Of a stretch of DNA of 35,134 nucleotides, positions 1 to 9,305 are shown piece after piece (position 1 is the stretch's first letter; the number at the start of each line of letters is the position of its first letter). This stretch comes from an uncultured Parasutterella sp. (lineage in GTDB: Bacteria > Pseudomonadota > Gammaproteobacteria > Burkholderiales > Burkholderiaceae_F), in assembly GCA_947625105.1 (NCBI GenBank), contig CANQMZ010000005.1, forward strand, positions 1 through 35,134, given 5' to 3'. The notes below the pieces were generated by a model. The model was not told where the DNA came from and searched no databases. It was given only the letters and a program-made list of their open reading frames with translations. The translations under genes and the position numbers were made by a program.

Positions 1-212
1 TCATAGAAATAAAGTTTTTTCTAGAAATTATTGATGGTTAGATCATTTTTTATCTTTTTATTAACAAAGTTATTAACATACGAAAAGGGATCGCGTTTTT
101 TAAGAAATTTTTTCGATCTTTTGACAAAAAACTTTTGCGTTTTTTACTGATCCGTTAAGTCAATTTCTCTTGTTTTTTGTACAATTAATTTTTATTTTTT
201 ATTTATGCATCA
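1..212. other. AT-rich leader before lpxK with four GATC sites
   Basis: No gene is supported here. The first 180 bases are about 24% G+C by my count, far below the flanking coding DNA. GATC occurs at 41, 89, 115 and 149, and the first three are followed by T-rich runs. The nonamer TTATTAACA occurs twice as a direct repeat, at 58-66 and 70-78. A CAT at 2-4 could be the start codon of a minus-strand gene leaving the window, but there is no ribosome-binding site to support it. The stretch may simply be an AT-rich promoter region. Confidence 0.5.
121..148 (+). promoter_or_regulatory. Possible sigma-70 promoter for the lpxK cluster
   Basis: A perfect -35 hexamer TTGACA lies at 121-126. It is followed after 16 bases by TTTACT at 143-148, a 4/6 match to the -10 consensus. 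The predicted start site is about 55 bases upstream of the lpxK ATG. This is read from consensus only. Confidence 0.4.
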
Positions 213-1268
213 ATGCACATACAACTAGAGTCGTTTTTACATCGTCAGTGGGACAAAAAAGGCTTACTTTCCTGGCTACTTTTGCCAGCTTCGGCGGTCT
301 TTATGATGGCAGCCTCATCCCGACGCAAAAAAACTCAGGCAGTAAAAATCAATGTGCCCGTTGTCGTTGTCGGAAACATTTACGTTGGGGGTACGGGCAA
401 AACTCCAGTGACTATTTCGTTAGTCAAAAGCTTGGAGGAACGCGGTTGGAAACCCGGTGTTATATCCAGAGGGTACAGAGGAAAAGCAGATAGTCCTGTA
501 GAAGTGGAAACCACTAGTAACCCGGATATCGTCGGCGATGAGCCTCTGCTAATCAAAAGAAGCGCAAAAGTTCCAACTTTTGTTTGTACAAAACGAGTAG
601 AAGCGGCCAAGGCTTTACTCAAAAAATATCCTGATGTCAATGTGATTATCAGCGATGATGGTTTGCAACACTATTCACTAGCAAGAGATGTAGAGCTAGC
701 CGTCGTAGGAGCAAGAGGATTAGGCAACGGTTGGGTCCTTCCTGCGGGTCCGCTCCGTGAACCGCCCTCAAGACTTGATGAAGTTGACGCCATCGTCCTC
801 AACGCGACTGAGGATGTGGTCTCCTCTTCCACCCCAAGATACGTTGCCACCAGTGGTATCCACAACGCGGTCAATTACTCTACCGGTGAAGTTATCTCCC
901 TGGAAGCTCTTTCAAGAATGCAGTTTAAAAAGCATCTAAAAGCCATTGCTATGGCGGGCATTGCTGTTCCAGGAAGATTCTTCTCTATGCTTCGTGCGCA
1001 CGGCTTGGAGGTTGAAGATATCGCTTTACCAGACCACTACAGCTATGAAGACAACCCCTTCAAAGACGTTAAATGCGACCTGATTTTCATCACCGAAAAA
1101 GATGCTGTCAAGTTCCGTAAGCATCCAGAAATCAAAAAGGATCCCAGGATTTATGTGGTACCTTTGGAAACTAAACTCGATTCGTACCTGATTGATTTCA
1201 TCGAAAGAAAAATCTCTCATTCGTCATTAAGCGAAGAAACCTCTGAAAAGAGCAAAAAAAATGGATAG
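213..1268 (+). CDS. lpxK: Tetraacyldisaccharide 4'-kinase LpxK
   Basis: This is the lipid A 4'-kinase. It phosphorylates the tetraacyldisaccharide-1-phosphate precursor with ATP at the inner face of the inner membrane. The 351 residues slightly exceed the roughly 330 of E. coli LpxK. An N-terminal hydrophobic anchor (about 18-34) precedes the P-loop NIYVGGTGKTP (about 55-65). SRGYRG follows at 85-90, then DDGLQHYSLARD (148-159) and LPAGPLREP (176-184), all family signatures. No good Shine-Dalgarno is visible. The ATG at 205 hits a stop quickly, so 213 is the first usable start. The 3' end overlaps the Trm112-like gene by 8 bases. The lpxK / ycaR-like / kdsB order is the classic proteobacterial arrangement. 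msbA, often upstream, is not seen. Confidence 0.96.
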   Translation: MHIQLESFLHRQWDKKGLLSWLLLPASAVFMMAASSRRKKTQAVKINVPVVVVGNIYVGGTGKTPVTISLVKSLEERGWKPGVISRGYRGKADSPVEVETTSNPDIVGDEPLLIKRSAKVPTFVCTKRVEAAKALLKKYPDVNVIISDDGLQHYSLARDVELAVVGARGLGNGWVLPAGPLREPPSRLDEVDAIVLNATEDVVSSSTPRYVATSGIHNAVNYSTGEVISLEALSRMQFKKHLKAIAMAGIAVPGRFFSMLRAHGLEVEDIALPDHYSYEDNPFKDVKCDLIFITEKDAVKFRKHPEIKKDPRIYVVPLETKLDSYLIDFIERKISHSSLSEETSEKSKKNG

Positions 1269-1455
1269 TCAGTTAGTTCAGATTCTCGTCTGCCCCCTGT
1301 GTAAGGGACCTCTGCTTTGGAACGAGAAAAAGAAAGAGTTTTATTGCAGAAGCGACATGAAAGCTTATCCAGTCATTGAAGGTATTCCTGCTATGGTACC
1401 CTCCGAGGCAAGAGATATGGCTGAAACGGAAATCGAAGAATTGGATAAAAAATGA
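1261..1455 (+). CDS. Trm112 family (YcaR-like) small zinc-ribbon protein
   Basis: A 64-residue protein of the UPF0434/Trm112 family. The N-terminal CPLC (11-14) and Cys29 look like a partial zinc ribbon, followed by the family hallmark YPVIEGIP (36-43). Eukaryotic Trm112 activates methyltransferases. The role of the bacterial YcaR-type proteins is not settled, so I assign none. It overlaps the end of lpxK by 8 bases and shares an ATGA overlap with kdsB. This indicates translational coupling in one mRNA with lipid A and KDO genes. That synteny supports the call more than sequence length does. The C-terminal tail (about 48-64) is acidic and probably flexible. Confidence 0.9.
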   Translation: MDSQLVQILVCPLCKGPLLWNEKKKEFYCRSDMKAYPVIEGIPAMVPSEARDMAETEIEELDKK

Positions 1456-2219
1456 AATTTACCGTCATCATTCCAGCTAGGTTAAGCAGCACAAGGCTTC
1501 CAAATAAACCTCTAGCCGACATTTGCGGCTTGCCCATGATCGTCAGAGTTGCTCAGCAGGCACAAAAAAGTGGAGCTTCCCGAGTGATCTGTGCGGTAGA
1601 TGATCCTCTGATAGTTCAGGCATGCGAAAAATATGGATTAGAGGCCTGTTTAACAAGAAAGGATCATGCCTGTGGCACTGACAGACTTTGTGAAGCAGCA
1701 AAACTCTGTCAAATCAAAGATGATGAGATTGTGGTCAATGTCCAAGGAGATGAACCGCTTATTCCGCCTAAAATAATTTCCTCTGTGGCCGCCCTGTTAG
1801 TTCACAACACACAGTGTGTTATGGGAACTGCGGCAATTAAGATTAGCTCGAGCGAAGAATTTTTTAACCCAAATGTCGTTAAAGTTACTCTGAACAAGAT
1901 TGGTGAGGCATTAAGTTTTAGCCGGGCCCCAATACCTTGGGCTAGGGATCTCTTTAAGCAAAGTAAGACCCAAATCCCGTCTGATCTTGCACTTCGCCAC
2001 ATCGGTATCTATAGTTATCGTTGCTCTTTCCTCAAATCCTACCCAAATCTGCCGAAAAGCTCTCTTGAGTCTTATGAAAGCCTGGAGCAATTAAGAGCCC
2101 TTTGGAGCGGTTTTAAAATCGCGGTGGAGGTATTCAATGAGGACATTCCGCCCGGAGTTGACACTGCCGAAGACCTCGAGCGAGTCAGAAAGGTCCTTGA
2201 ACAGGCGGCAAGAAAGTAA
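1452..2219 (+). CDS. kdsB: 3-deoxy-manno-octulosonate cytidylyltransferase (CMP-KDO synthetase)
   Basis: Activates KDO with CTP to give CMP-KDO, the donor used by WaaA when KDO is added to lipid A in the cytoplasm. The length of 255 residues is normal for the family. The nucleotide-binding signature PARLSSTRLPNKPL lies at 8-21. NVQGDEPLIPP (about 97-107) is the conserved metal and sugar-binding segment. The C-terminal GVDTAEDLERV is also typical. The start ATG overlaps the previous stop as ATGA, so translation is probably coupled. It follows lpxK in the same transcript, placing two steps of the LPS inner core and lipid A together. A 71-base gap separates it from adk. Confidence 0.97.
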   Translation: MKFTVIIPARLSSTRLPNKPLADICGLPMIVRVAQQAQKSGASRVICAVDDPLIVQACEKYGLEACLTRKDHACGTDRLCEAAKLCQIKDDEIVVNVQGDEPLIPPKIISSVAALLVHNTQCVMGTAAIKISSSEEFFNPNVVKVTLNKIGEALSFSRAPIPWARDLFKQSKTQIPSDLALRHIGIYSYRCSFLKSYPNLPKSSLESYESLEQLRALWSGFKIAVEVFNEDIPPGVDTAEDLERVRKVLEQAARK

Positions 2220-2263
2220 TTAAAGCCAGTTTTGTTCAGTTAAAATTAAGGGATTGCAACTGA

Positions 2264-2944
<681 letters not shown>

Positions 2945-2961
2945 TTAGATACCAACTAACG

Positions 2962-2986
2962 AAAAAGGCCTTCACGGGCCTTTTTA
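2962..2986 (+). terminator. Rho-independent terminator after adk
   Basis: AAAAAGGCC (2962-2970) pairs with GGCCTTTTT (2977-2985) around a six-base loop and ends in a T run. It lies 17 bases past the adk stop and 16 bases before the galE ATG, so galE presumably has its own promoter or relies on read-through. Confidence 0.8.
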
Positions 2987-3001
2987 TTGATTGTCTTTTT
3001 T

Positions 3002-4021
3002 ATGAAACCAAAAATTCTGGTAACAGGTGGAACTGGCTATATCGGCTCACACATGGTTGTAAGTCTGATAGAGGCGGGATATGAACCCATCATCTTTGAT
3101 AACTTCAGTAACAGCAAACGCTCTGTCATTGGCCGCATAGAACAAATAACCGGGCATAAGCCAAAGTTGATTGAAGGCGATATCCGAAACGAAAAAGAAC
3201 TGTCGAGGGTATTCGAAAAGTACCAAATCAGTTCTGTCATCAATTTCGCCGGGCGTAAAGCTGTCGGAGAGTCAGAAGTGGATCCCCTGCTTTATTTCTC
3301 GTACAACGTTGAGGGAACCATCGTTCTTCTTCGGGTAATGAAAAAATTCGGAGTCAAAGAGTTTATCTTCTCCTCCTCTGCCACGGTCTATGGCGATCCA
3401 GGCTACGATGAGTTTGACGAAGAAACGCCCCTTTCGCCAATCAACAACTACGGTCAGAGCAAATGGATGGTTGAAGAAATCCTACGCAAGCTTTATAAAG
3501 CCGAACCTGACTGGTCAATTGCGATTCTCCGCTATTTCAACCCTGTCGGTGCCCATCCCTCCGGTCTTATTGGAGAAGATCCGAGTGGTATCCCGGCCAA
3601 TCTAATGCCTTTCATCTCCCAGGTAGCAGTTGGTAGAAGAGAAAAATTAAGGGTCTTCGGCAACGACTATGACACGAGAGACGGAACGGGGGCAAGAGAC
3701 TACATCCATGTATTGGATCTTGTCGATGGTCATCTTGCAGTTTTAAAAGCCATGAACCACAAGCCCCAGCTGCTTACACTAAACCTCGGCACTGGCAATA
3801 ACACCACCGTTCTTGAACTTGTCCACGCCTTTGAGAAAGCCAGTGGCAAAACAATTCCTTATGAAATTTGTGCACGCCGGCCAGGCGATAAGAATGCTTG
3901 TTGGACTAATCCGAATAAGGCAAAGAAAGTCATCGGCTGGCAAGCCAAACGGGACATCAACGACATGTGCATTGACACTTGGCGATGGCAACAGAAAAAT
4001 CCAAACGGTTACCCCGATTAA
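3002..4021 (+). CDS. galE: UDP-glucose 4-epimerase
   Basis: An extended short-chain dehydrogenase that interconverts UDP-glucose and UDP-galactose with bound NAD, supplying galactose for surface glycans or feeding the Leloir pathway. Counted from the ATG at 3002 it has 339 residues, against 338 in E. coli. The Rossmann motif GGTGYIGSH is at 9-17. FSSSATVYGD (123-132) carries the catalytic Ser, and Y150-x3-K154 completes the catalytic set. The in-frame TTG at 2987 lies inside the adk terminator hairpin, so I prefer the ATG even though no clear Shine-Dalgarno is visible. No other Leloir genes are adjacent, which points to housekeeping nucleotide-sugar supply. Confidence 0.95.
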   Translation: MKPKILVTGGTGYIGSHMVVSLIEAGYEPIIFDNFSNSKRSVIGRIEQITGHKPKLIEGDIRNEKELSRVFEKYQISSVINFAGRKAVGESEVDPLLYFSYNVEGTIVLLRVMKKFGVKEFIFSSSATVYGDPGYDEFDEETPLSPINNYGQSKWMVEEILRKLYKAEPDWSIAILRYFNPVGAHPSGLIGEDPSGIPANLMPFISQVAVGRREKLRVFGNDYDTRDGTGARDYIHVLDLVDGHLAVLKAMNHKPQLLTLNLGTGNNTTVLELVHAFEKASGKTIPYEICARRPGDKNACWTNPNKAKKVIGWQAKRDINDMCIDTWRWQQKNPNGYPD

Positions 4022-4028
4022 CTTAATG

Positions 4029-4060
4029 AAAGACCAGCCCTCGAGAGCTGGTCTTTTTAT
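4029..4060 (+). terminator. Rho-independent terminator after galE
   Basis: AAAGACCAGC (4029-4038) and GCTGGTCTTT (4047-4056) form a perfect 10-bp stem with an 8-base loop, followed by more T. It sits between the convergent galE and alaS genes. The T tract is better on the plus strand. Confidence 0.85.
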
Positions 4061-4075
4061 TTCGGAGTCGGCCTA

Positions 4076-6703
4076 TTACCCAAGCTTCTCTGAAATAAAC
4101 CCTGTCGTTTTCTTGAGAAACTCATTCATATCCTTAGGAGCCGCTCCTCCACCTTGTGCAAAATCAGGGCGGCCACCGCCTTTTCCGCCAAGCTCTTGGG
4201 CCACAAAAGAAACGATCTCCCCTGCTTTAATTTTCGAAGTTTGATCCTTCGTGACACCCACAGCGATGCTCGACTTTCCGTTTTCCACCTTAAGCAAGAC
4301 GATCACGGCAGATTTGAGTTGATCTTTCAGTCGATCTACAGAGTCTCTAAGAGCCTTGGTTTCCACTCCCTTCATTTCGGTGACAAGCACTTTGACACCA
4401 TTGACGTCAATGGCTTTTCCTGCTGCATTAGCCGCGCCTGACTGTGCCAATTTGACTTTAATCGTGTCAAGTTCCTTTTCAAGATGTTTGAGTTCTGCCA
4501 ACGAATCATTGACCTTAGTAACAATGTCTTCTATCGGAGACTTAAGTCTTGCCGCAACATCTTGGAGAATAGACTCCTGACGCTGAGTAAAATGGAGCGC
4601 ATTCATGCCTGTGACAGCTTCAACACGACGAACACCAGCTGAAATGCCGCTCTCAGAGATAATCTTGAAAGTTCCGATATCACCTGTGCGCTCCACGTGA
4701 GTTCCGCCACATAGTTCGCAGCTTGAACCAATATTCAATACACGGACCGTTTCCCCGTATTTTTCACCAAAAAGCATCACAGCGTTAGTCTTGCGAGCTT
4801 CTTCAAGGGGCATCACACGAACAACAGTCGGGGCGTTGCGAAGGATCTCTTGGTTGACAATGTCCTCAACTTGTTCAATTTGCTCATGTGTCATGGGACC
4901 GGTATGGGCGAAGTCAAAGCGAGTTCGTTCACCATTAACCATGGATCCCTTTTGTTGAACATGAGCTCCTAAAACTTCTCTGAGCGCCTTGTGCATAATG
5001 TGGGTAACAGAGTGGTTTCTAGCAGTCGCGCGTCGGTTCTCTTCGTCAACCTTGCCTGAGAATAGATCACCGACCCTGATTTCGCCCTCACTCACATGAA
5101 CAACGTGACCAAATACATTGGCTTTGATCTTGAACGTGTCATCAACATTCAAAATAGAAGTTTTGTTTTTGAAAACGCCCCTGTCTCCCATCTGTCCGCC
5201 GCTTTCCGCATAAAAAGGTGTCTTGTCAAAAACAACGACTACCTCATCTCCTGCCTCAGCCTCATTGACCTGAACACCGTCCTTGAAGATGGCATCCACC
5301 TTACAGGCGAGTACTGCCAAGGTTTCGTAACCAAGGAATTGCGTCGGGGCTCCAGAGTATTCAAGCAGCTGAGCCATCTTAAACTTACCGCGTGAGCGAG
5401 CCTGCTCGCGCTGTTTAGCCATCATGGCTTCGAAACCTTCAATATCAACCGACACTCCCCTCTCACGGCAAACGTCAGCGGTTAAATCAACGGGGAAACC
5501 GTAGGTGTCATGGAGTTTGAAAGCGATATCTCCTCCCAACACTTTGACACCGCCCGTAAGCGCTTCGTTAAGAATTTCGATTCCCTTTGCAAGGGTCTGC
5601 GAAAATCTCACTTCTTCCTGATGGATAATTTCCTGAATTCTTGGATTTTTGATTTCAGGGTAGTGCTCGCCCATCTCTTTGACTACTGCTTTAACGAGCT
5701 TGCTAAAGAAAAGCTGTCTCGCACCAAGCTTGTACCCGTGACGGATGGCTCGACGAGCAATTCTTCTAAGAACATAACTTCTACCCTCATTGCCCGGAAC
5801 GATGCCATCAGCAATGATGAAAGTACAAGCTCGAATATGGTCAGCGATAACCTTCACAGAAGGACTGTTAAGTTCCACATCCTTGGCTCCGGCCTCTTCA
5901 ACGGCCTTTACCACCGCCTTCATAATGTTTTGGAAAAGATCAATATCGTAGTTGGAATTGACATGCTGCAAGACGCCCGTGATTCGCTCTAACCCCATTC
6001 CCGTATCCACGCTTGGTTTCGGCAAAGGGTGCATTTCGCCTTTTTCGTCACGGTTAAATTGCATGAAAACCAAATTCCAGATTTCCATGTATCGATCACC
6101 ATCTTCATCAGGGCTACCGGGAGGACCGCCTGCGACTTCTGGACCGTGATCGTAGAAAATCTCAGAGCAAGGACCGCAGGGACCTGTGTCACCCATCATC
6201 CAGAAGTTATCTGAAAGATACCTTCCTCCTTTGTTGTCTCCAATACGGACAATGCGATCGGCAGGAACTCCCACCTCCTCATTCCAGATTTTGAATGCTT
6301 CATCATCTTCAGCGTAAACCGTCACCCAAAGACGATCTTTTGGTAACTTAAACACTTCAGTTAAAAGTTCCCAAGCGTTCTTGATAGCCACCTGTTTGAA
6401 ATAGTCGCCAAAGCTGAAATTGCCCAACATTTCAAAGAATGTATGGTGGCGAGCCGTGTAGCCGACGTTCTCCAAATCATTGTGCTTTCCGCCGGCACGA
6501 ACACATTTTTGTGATGTGGTCGCCGTCTTGTACGGGCGCTTGTCAAATCCAAGGAACACATCCTTGAACTGATTCATACCGGCATTGGTGAATAGAAGTG
6601 TTGGATCATCTCCTGGGACAACAGGGCTAGAGCTAACAATTGTGTGCCCTTTAGACTCCATAAATTTCAGGAATGTTGATCTTATTTCCGAAGCAGTGAT
6701 CAT
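4076..6703 (-). CDS. alaS: Alanine--tRNA ligase
   Basis: Charges tRNA-Ala and edits mischarged Ser or Gly. The 875 residues match the 876 of E. coli. The class II catalytic domain is N-terminal, with [13 protein letters not shown] in motif 2 territory. The editing domain carries the zinc ligands H564 and H568 (HSVTH) and C665/H669 in CELCGGTH, at almost the same numbers as E. coli. The C-Ala domain with a coiled coil (about 700-770) and the glycine-rich [19 protein letters not shown] follow. It has its own promoter downstream of the hemN terminator and is therefore likely a single-gene transcript. It converges on galE. Confidence 0.98.
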   Translation of the reverse strand: MITASEIRSTFLKFMESKGHTIVSSSPVVPGDDPTLLFTNAGMNQFKDVFLGFDKRPYKTATTSQKCVRAGGKHNDLENVGYTARHHTFFEMLGNFSFGDYFKQVAIKNAWELLTEVFKLPKDRLWVTVYAEDDEAFKIWNEEVGVPADRIVRIGDNKGGRYLSDNFWMMGDTGPCGPCSEIFYDHGPEVAGGPPGSPDEDGDRYMEIWNLVFMQFNRDEKGEMHPLPKPSVDTGMGLERITGVLQHVNSNYDIDLFQNIMKAVVKAVEEAGAKDVELNSPSVKVIADHIRACTFIIADGIVPGNEGRSYVLRRIARRAIRHGYKLGARQLFFSKLVKAVVKEMGEHYPEIKNPRIQEIIHQEEVRFSQTLAKGIEILNEALTGGVKVLGGDIAFKLHDTYGFPVDLTADVCRERGVSVDIEGFEAMMAKQREQARSRGKFKMAQLLEYSGAPTQFLGYETLAVLACKVDAIFKDGVQVNEAEAGDEVVVVFDKTPFYAESGGQMGDRGVFKNKTSILNVDDTFKIKANVFGHVVHVSEGEIRVGDLFSGKVDEENRRATARNHSVTHIMHKALREVLGAHVQQKGSMVNGERTRFDFAHTGPMTHEQIEQVEDIVNQEILRNAPTVVRVMPLEEARKTNAVMLFGEKYGETVRVLNIGSSCELCGGTHVERTGDIGTFKIISESGISAGVRRVEAVTGMNALHFTQRQESILQDVAARLKSPIEDIVTKVNDSLAELKHLEKELDTIKVKLAQSGAANAAGKAIDVNGVKVLVTEMKGVETKALRDSVDRLKDQLKSAVIVLLKVENGKSSIAVGVTKDQTSKIKAGEIVSFVAQELGGKGGGRPDFAQGGGAAPKDMNEFLKKTTGFISEKLG

Positions 6704-6752
6704 TTTTAATTCTCTTAAAAGACAGTTCCCTGCCTAAACGCGATAACGGGTA

Positions 6753-6780
6753 ATTTTAACAAGGCAAAATAATCTATCAA
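6753..6780 (-). promoter_or_regulatory. alaS: Sigma-70-like promoter for alaS
   Basis: Read on the minus strand, TTGATA (complement of 6775-6780) is followed after 16 bases by TAAAAT (complement of 6753-6758), each a 5/6 match to consensus. The start site would lie about 40 bases before the alaS ATG. The -35 overlaps the palindrome ATCAATTGAT at 6776-6785. Confidence 0.6.
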
Positions 6781-6815
6781 TTGATTGCCTTAGAAACTGA
6801 AAAAACAAAAAATGC

Positions 6816-6840
6816 AAAAAGGGAGGGACTAGCCCTCCCC
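6816..6840 (-). terminator. Rho-independent terminator after hemN
   Basis: On the minus strand GGGGAGGG and CCCTCCC form a GC-rich stem with a short loop, followed by a T5 run (A5 at 6816-6820 on the plus strand). It lies just past the hemN stop and separates hemN from alaS. Confidence 0.85.
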
Positions 6841-6855
6841 AAAACGCTCTTCCCT

Positions 6856-8256
6856 TTAAACGATACGAGAGTACCTGTGGACCCTATCGTCTTCCCTAAG
6901 GTATTTATCAAAATTCATGGCAACCGCTCGAACCAACAGTTTACCCTTAGGCAGAACATCTATCCTGTCTTCATGAAGCTCCACAAGTCCTTCTTTCTCG
7001 AAGGTCTTCAGAGCATTAAGTTCATAGGCAAAATAGTCATCAAACTTGATACCAAACTTTTTCTCGATATCGGCTTTATAGACCACGAACTGACACATGA
7101 TGGACATAATCACTTGGTAGCGCAGACGATCATCCTCATCAAGCAAATAACCTCTCACCGTTGCAAGCTGCCCGGATTTGATCTTATCGTAGTAGCTGGG
7201 AATATCTCTCGGATTGGCCGCATAGCAGTTAGTGACTTTGCTGATAGAAGAGACCCCTAGAGCGACCATATCGCACTCTGGTTTTGTGGAATAGCCCTGG
7301 AAATTCCTCTGCAAGGTACCCTCTTCTTGGGCTTTGCAGAGTTCATCGGTTTCCTTGGCAAAGTGGTCCATACCAATGTAATGGTATCCAGAGGCGGAAA
7401 GTCTTCTAATCGCATCCATCATAATGCCGACTTTTTCTTCCGAACTAGGCAAATCATCGGCATTGATTCGTCTTTGTGCCTTGAAGTGTTCGGGCAGATG
7501 TGCGTAATGGTAGAGCGCAATTCGATCAGGTGATAACTCAATGACCTTATCGAGCGTCTTGGAGAATGTCTCCCTGCTTTGGAATGGCAGACCATAGATC
7601 AGATCCATATTAATGGATTTAAAACCGTGGGCTCGGGCGGCATCAATAGTCGCCTTAGTTTGTTCAAAAGGCTGCACACGATTAACCGCCACTTGCACCC
7701 TATTGTCGAAATCTTGGACGCCAATACTCATACGGTTAAAACCAACCTTGGCCAAGCAAGCAACCTTGTCAGGAGAGCAAGTTCTTGGATCGACCTCGAT
7801 AGAAACCTCTGCATCAGGTTCAAGTGGAAACCTGTCCGTCAGAGTCTTCATCACCAGTTCAATTTCTTCATTGTCAAGGAATGTTGGGGAACCTCCTCCA
7901 AAGTGCAATTGTTCTACCGTGCGGATTCCTGTGAGTTTGCTCGCAACAATATCGCACTCCTTACCTAGCATTTCAATGTATTCTTTGCTGCGAGAGTGAT
8001 CTTTCGTGACCTCCTTGTTACAGCCGCAGAAATAGCAGATATTTGAGCAAAAAGGGATATGGACATAAAGAGAAAGCTTAGCGTCAGGAGTTTTTTCTCC
8101 CCTGCTCGAGAGGACCTTGCCGAATTCGGCAGCCTGGACTTCTTTGTTAAAGCGATCTGCCGTGGGATAAGAAGTATAACGAGGTCCCGGCACATCAAAC
8201 TTCTGTAGCAATTCCAAATCAGGAATTTCAACACTTAACTTGCTGTTTTTCGACAT
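6856..8256 (-). CDS. hemN: Oxygen-independent coproporphyrinogen III oxidase
   Basis: A radical SAM enzyme that decarboxylates coproporphyrinogen III to protoporphyrinogen IX without oxygen, in haem synthesis. From the ATG at 8256 it has 466 residues (E. coli 457). That start is preceded by AAAGGA at good spacing. An in-frame start at 8280 has no such site. The cluster motif HIPFCSNICYFCGCN gives C70, C74, C77 and the extra C79 typical of true HemN rather than HemW. GPRYTSYPTA near 24-33 and FGGGSPTFL are further family signatures. It is divergent from an FNR-type regulator, a common pairing that suggests induction when oxygen is low. Confidence 0.96.
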   Translation of the reverse strand: MSKNSKLSVEIPDLELLQKFDVPGPRYTSYPTADRFNKEVQAAEFGKVLSSRGEKTPDAKLSLYVHIPFCSNICYFCGCNKEVTKDHSRSKEYIEMLGKECDIVASKLTGIRTVEQLHFGGGSPTFLDNEEIELVMKTLTDRFPLEPDAEVSIEVDPRTCSPDKVACLAKVGFNRMSIGVQDFDNRVQVAVNRVQPFEQTKATIDAARAHGFKSINMDLIYGLPFQSRETFSKTLDKVIELSPDRIALYHYAHLPEHFKAQRRINADDLPSSEEKVGIMMDAIRRLSASGYHYIGMDHFAKETDELCKAQEEGTLQRNFQGYSTKPECDMVALGVSSISKVTNCYAANPRDIPSYYDKIKSGQLATVRGYLLDEDDRLRYQVIMSIMCQFVVYKADIEKKFGIKFDDYFAYELNALKTFEKEGLVELHEDRIDVLPKGKLLVRAVAMNFDKYLREDDRVHRYSRIV

Positions 8257-8292
8257 TGTTTTTCCTTTAAAAACGTCCACTCAAATTAGCTT

Positions 8293-8335
8293 CTGTTATC
8301 ATTCAAAAACTTTTGCAATCAAATTGCTTTCTAAC
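8293..8335 (+). promoter_or_regulatory. Weak candidate FNR box and -10 in the hemN-fnr divergent region
   Basis: CTGTT-ATCA-TTCAA at 8293-8306 matches 7 of 10 positions of the FNR consensus TTGAT-N4-ATCAA. A -10-like TCTAAC (4/6) at 8330-8335 would put the transcription start near 8341. That centres the box about 42 bases upstream, the class II activator position. The match is weak and could be chance. Confidence 0.25.
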
Positions 8336-8336
8336 T

Positions 8337-8348
8337 ACCGACATCGGT
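8337..8348. repeat. Short palindrome immediately before the fnr start codon
   Basis: ACCGA-CA-TCGGT is a perfect inverted repeat ending one base before the fnr ATG, in the place where a Shine-Dalgarno would be expected and none is seen. It could be an operator half-site pair or a small mRNA hairpin, or it could be chance. Confidence 0.3.
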
Positions 8349-8349
8349 C

Positions 8350-9099
8350 ATGACCCATAAAGAGACCTTATCGAGCAGAGCTGAACCTCTTTCTCAATGC
8401 GGATCCTGCAAATTCAGGCCACTGTGCTTTCCGCATTCAACCACCCAGGCTCTTTTCAAGCAGATGGAATCCATCTTGGCAGAAAGAAAACGGTTTTCCC
8501 GTGGTCAGACGGTGTTCCGGGCAGGAGAGCCCTTCACCTCGTTCTACACAGTGAGAACTGGAGTCCTTAAAAGCGTCATTACCTCCGAGGATGGCTTTGA
8601 ACAAATCACCCGATTTCATATGTCTGGCGATATCCTCGGCTTGGATGGCCTGTACAAGGACAGATACACTCTAACAGCCATCGCACTGGAAGATTGTGAA
8701 CTCTGCGTCATGCCCTACGATAAATTAATGGAGCTTGCTGCAAAATCACCCTCCGTTCTCATTGGCTTGATCAAGACCCTAAGTAATGAAATCATGCGAG
8801 GTCACGAAACCGTGCTACTACTTGGTTCCATGCATGCCAACGAGAGGCTTGCCGCCTTCTTGCTTGACCTTTCCAAACGATTGGAAGAAAGAGGTTACTC
8901 GAGAACTGAATTCATCCTGCGCATGACGAGAGCAGAAATCGGCAGCTTCCTCGGCCTCAAACTTGAAACCGTCAGTCGGGTTCTTTCAAAGTTTGCGGAA
9001 ATGAAATTGATTGAAATTCATCAAAAACATGTCCACATCCTCGACCCGGAAGGTCTCCACACTGTAATTAAAGAACACCACGCTGCTAAGCAACTGTGA
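8350..9099 (+). CDS. fnr: FNR/CRP family oxygen-responsive transcriptional regulator
   Basis: A global regulator of the anaerobic switch. In the family a [4Fe-4S] cluster permits dimerisation and DNA binding only when oxygen is absent. The N-terminal cysteines C17, C20 and C26 (QCGSCKFRPLC) and the central C119 align with C20, C23, C29 and C122 of E. coli FNR, so the cluster site looks complete. A cyclic-nucleotide-like beta roll (about 40-130) leads to a dimer helix and a helix-turn-helix at about 194-215. The recognition helix ETVSR (206-210) keeps the E-x-x-S-R residues that read TTGAT half-sites. The 249 residues match the family. It lies divergent from hemN, with 93 bases between. Confidence 0.92.
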   Translation: MTHKETLSSRAEPLSQCGSCKFRPLCFPHSTTQALFKQMESILAERKRFSRGQTVFRAGEPFTSFYTVRTGVLKSVITSEDGFEQITRFHMSGDILGLDGLYKDRYTLTAIALEDCELCVMPYDKLMELAAKSPSVLIGLIKTLSNEIMRGHETVLLLGSMHANERLAAFLLDLSKRLEERGYSRTEFILRMTRAEIGSFLGLKLETVSRVLSKFAEMKLIEIHQKHVHILDPEGLHTVIKEHHAAKQL

Positions 9100-9144
9100 G
9101 ACGATCATAGTTAGGCAATCTTAAGAAGGACTGAATAAACAGCC

Positions 9145-9224
9145 TGTTGGTTGTGTTCTGAACAATTTTCTTACCCACCAACAATATTTCTGCCTAATGT
9201 TGGGGGAAATTAGTCATTTTTTTT
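9145..9224 (+). promoter_or_regulatory. Alternative hairpins in the fnr-tctC intergenic region
   Basis: CCAACA at 9178-9183 can pair with TGTTGG upstream (9145-9150) or downstream (9198-9203). The downstream pairing extends with CCC/GGG across a bulged A. A T8 run follows at about 9217-9224. This may be a loose terminator for fnr or an attenuator-like element in the tctC leader. The rest of 9100-9305 shows no gene. Confidence 0.3.
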
Positions 9225-9305
9225 CTAAAATCGGTATGTTCGGCGCGTTTCGATAATTTTTGAGCCGAGATATCAACAATTACCTCCAACAACAGGGAGA
9301 ATATT

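Noticed and set aside
2987..3001. Upstream TTG start for galE
   Set aside because: It lies in the T run of the adk terminator. The ATG at 3002 gives the standard GalE length and N-terminus.
5510..5992. 160-codon plus-strand frame inside alaS
   Set aside because: It lies opposite conserved alanyl-tRNA synthetase sequence, and I see no motif or ribosome-binding site.
6776..6785. Palindrome ATCAATTGAT as an FNR site
   Set aside because: FNR needs TTGAT-N4-ATCAA. Here the half-sites are in the reverse order with no spacer. It more likely reflects the overlapping alaS -35.
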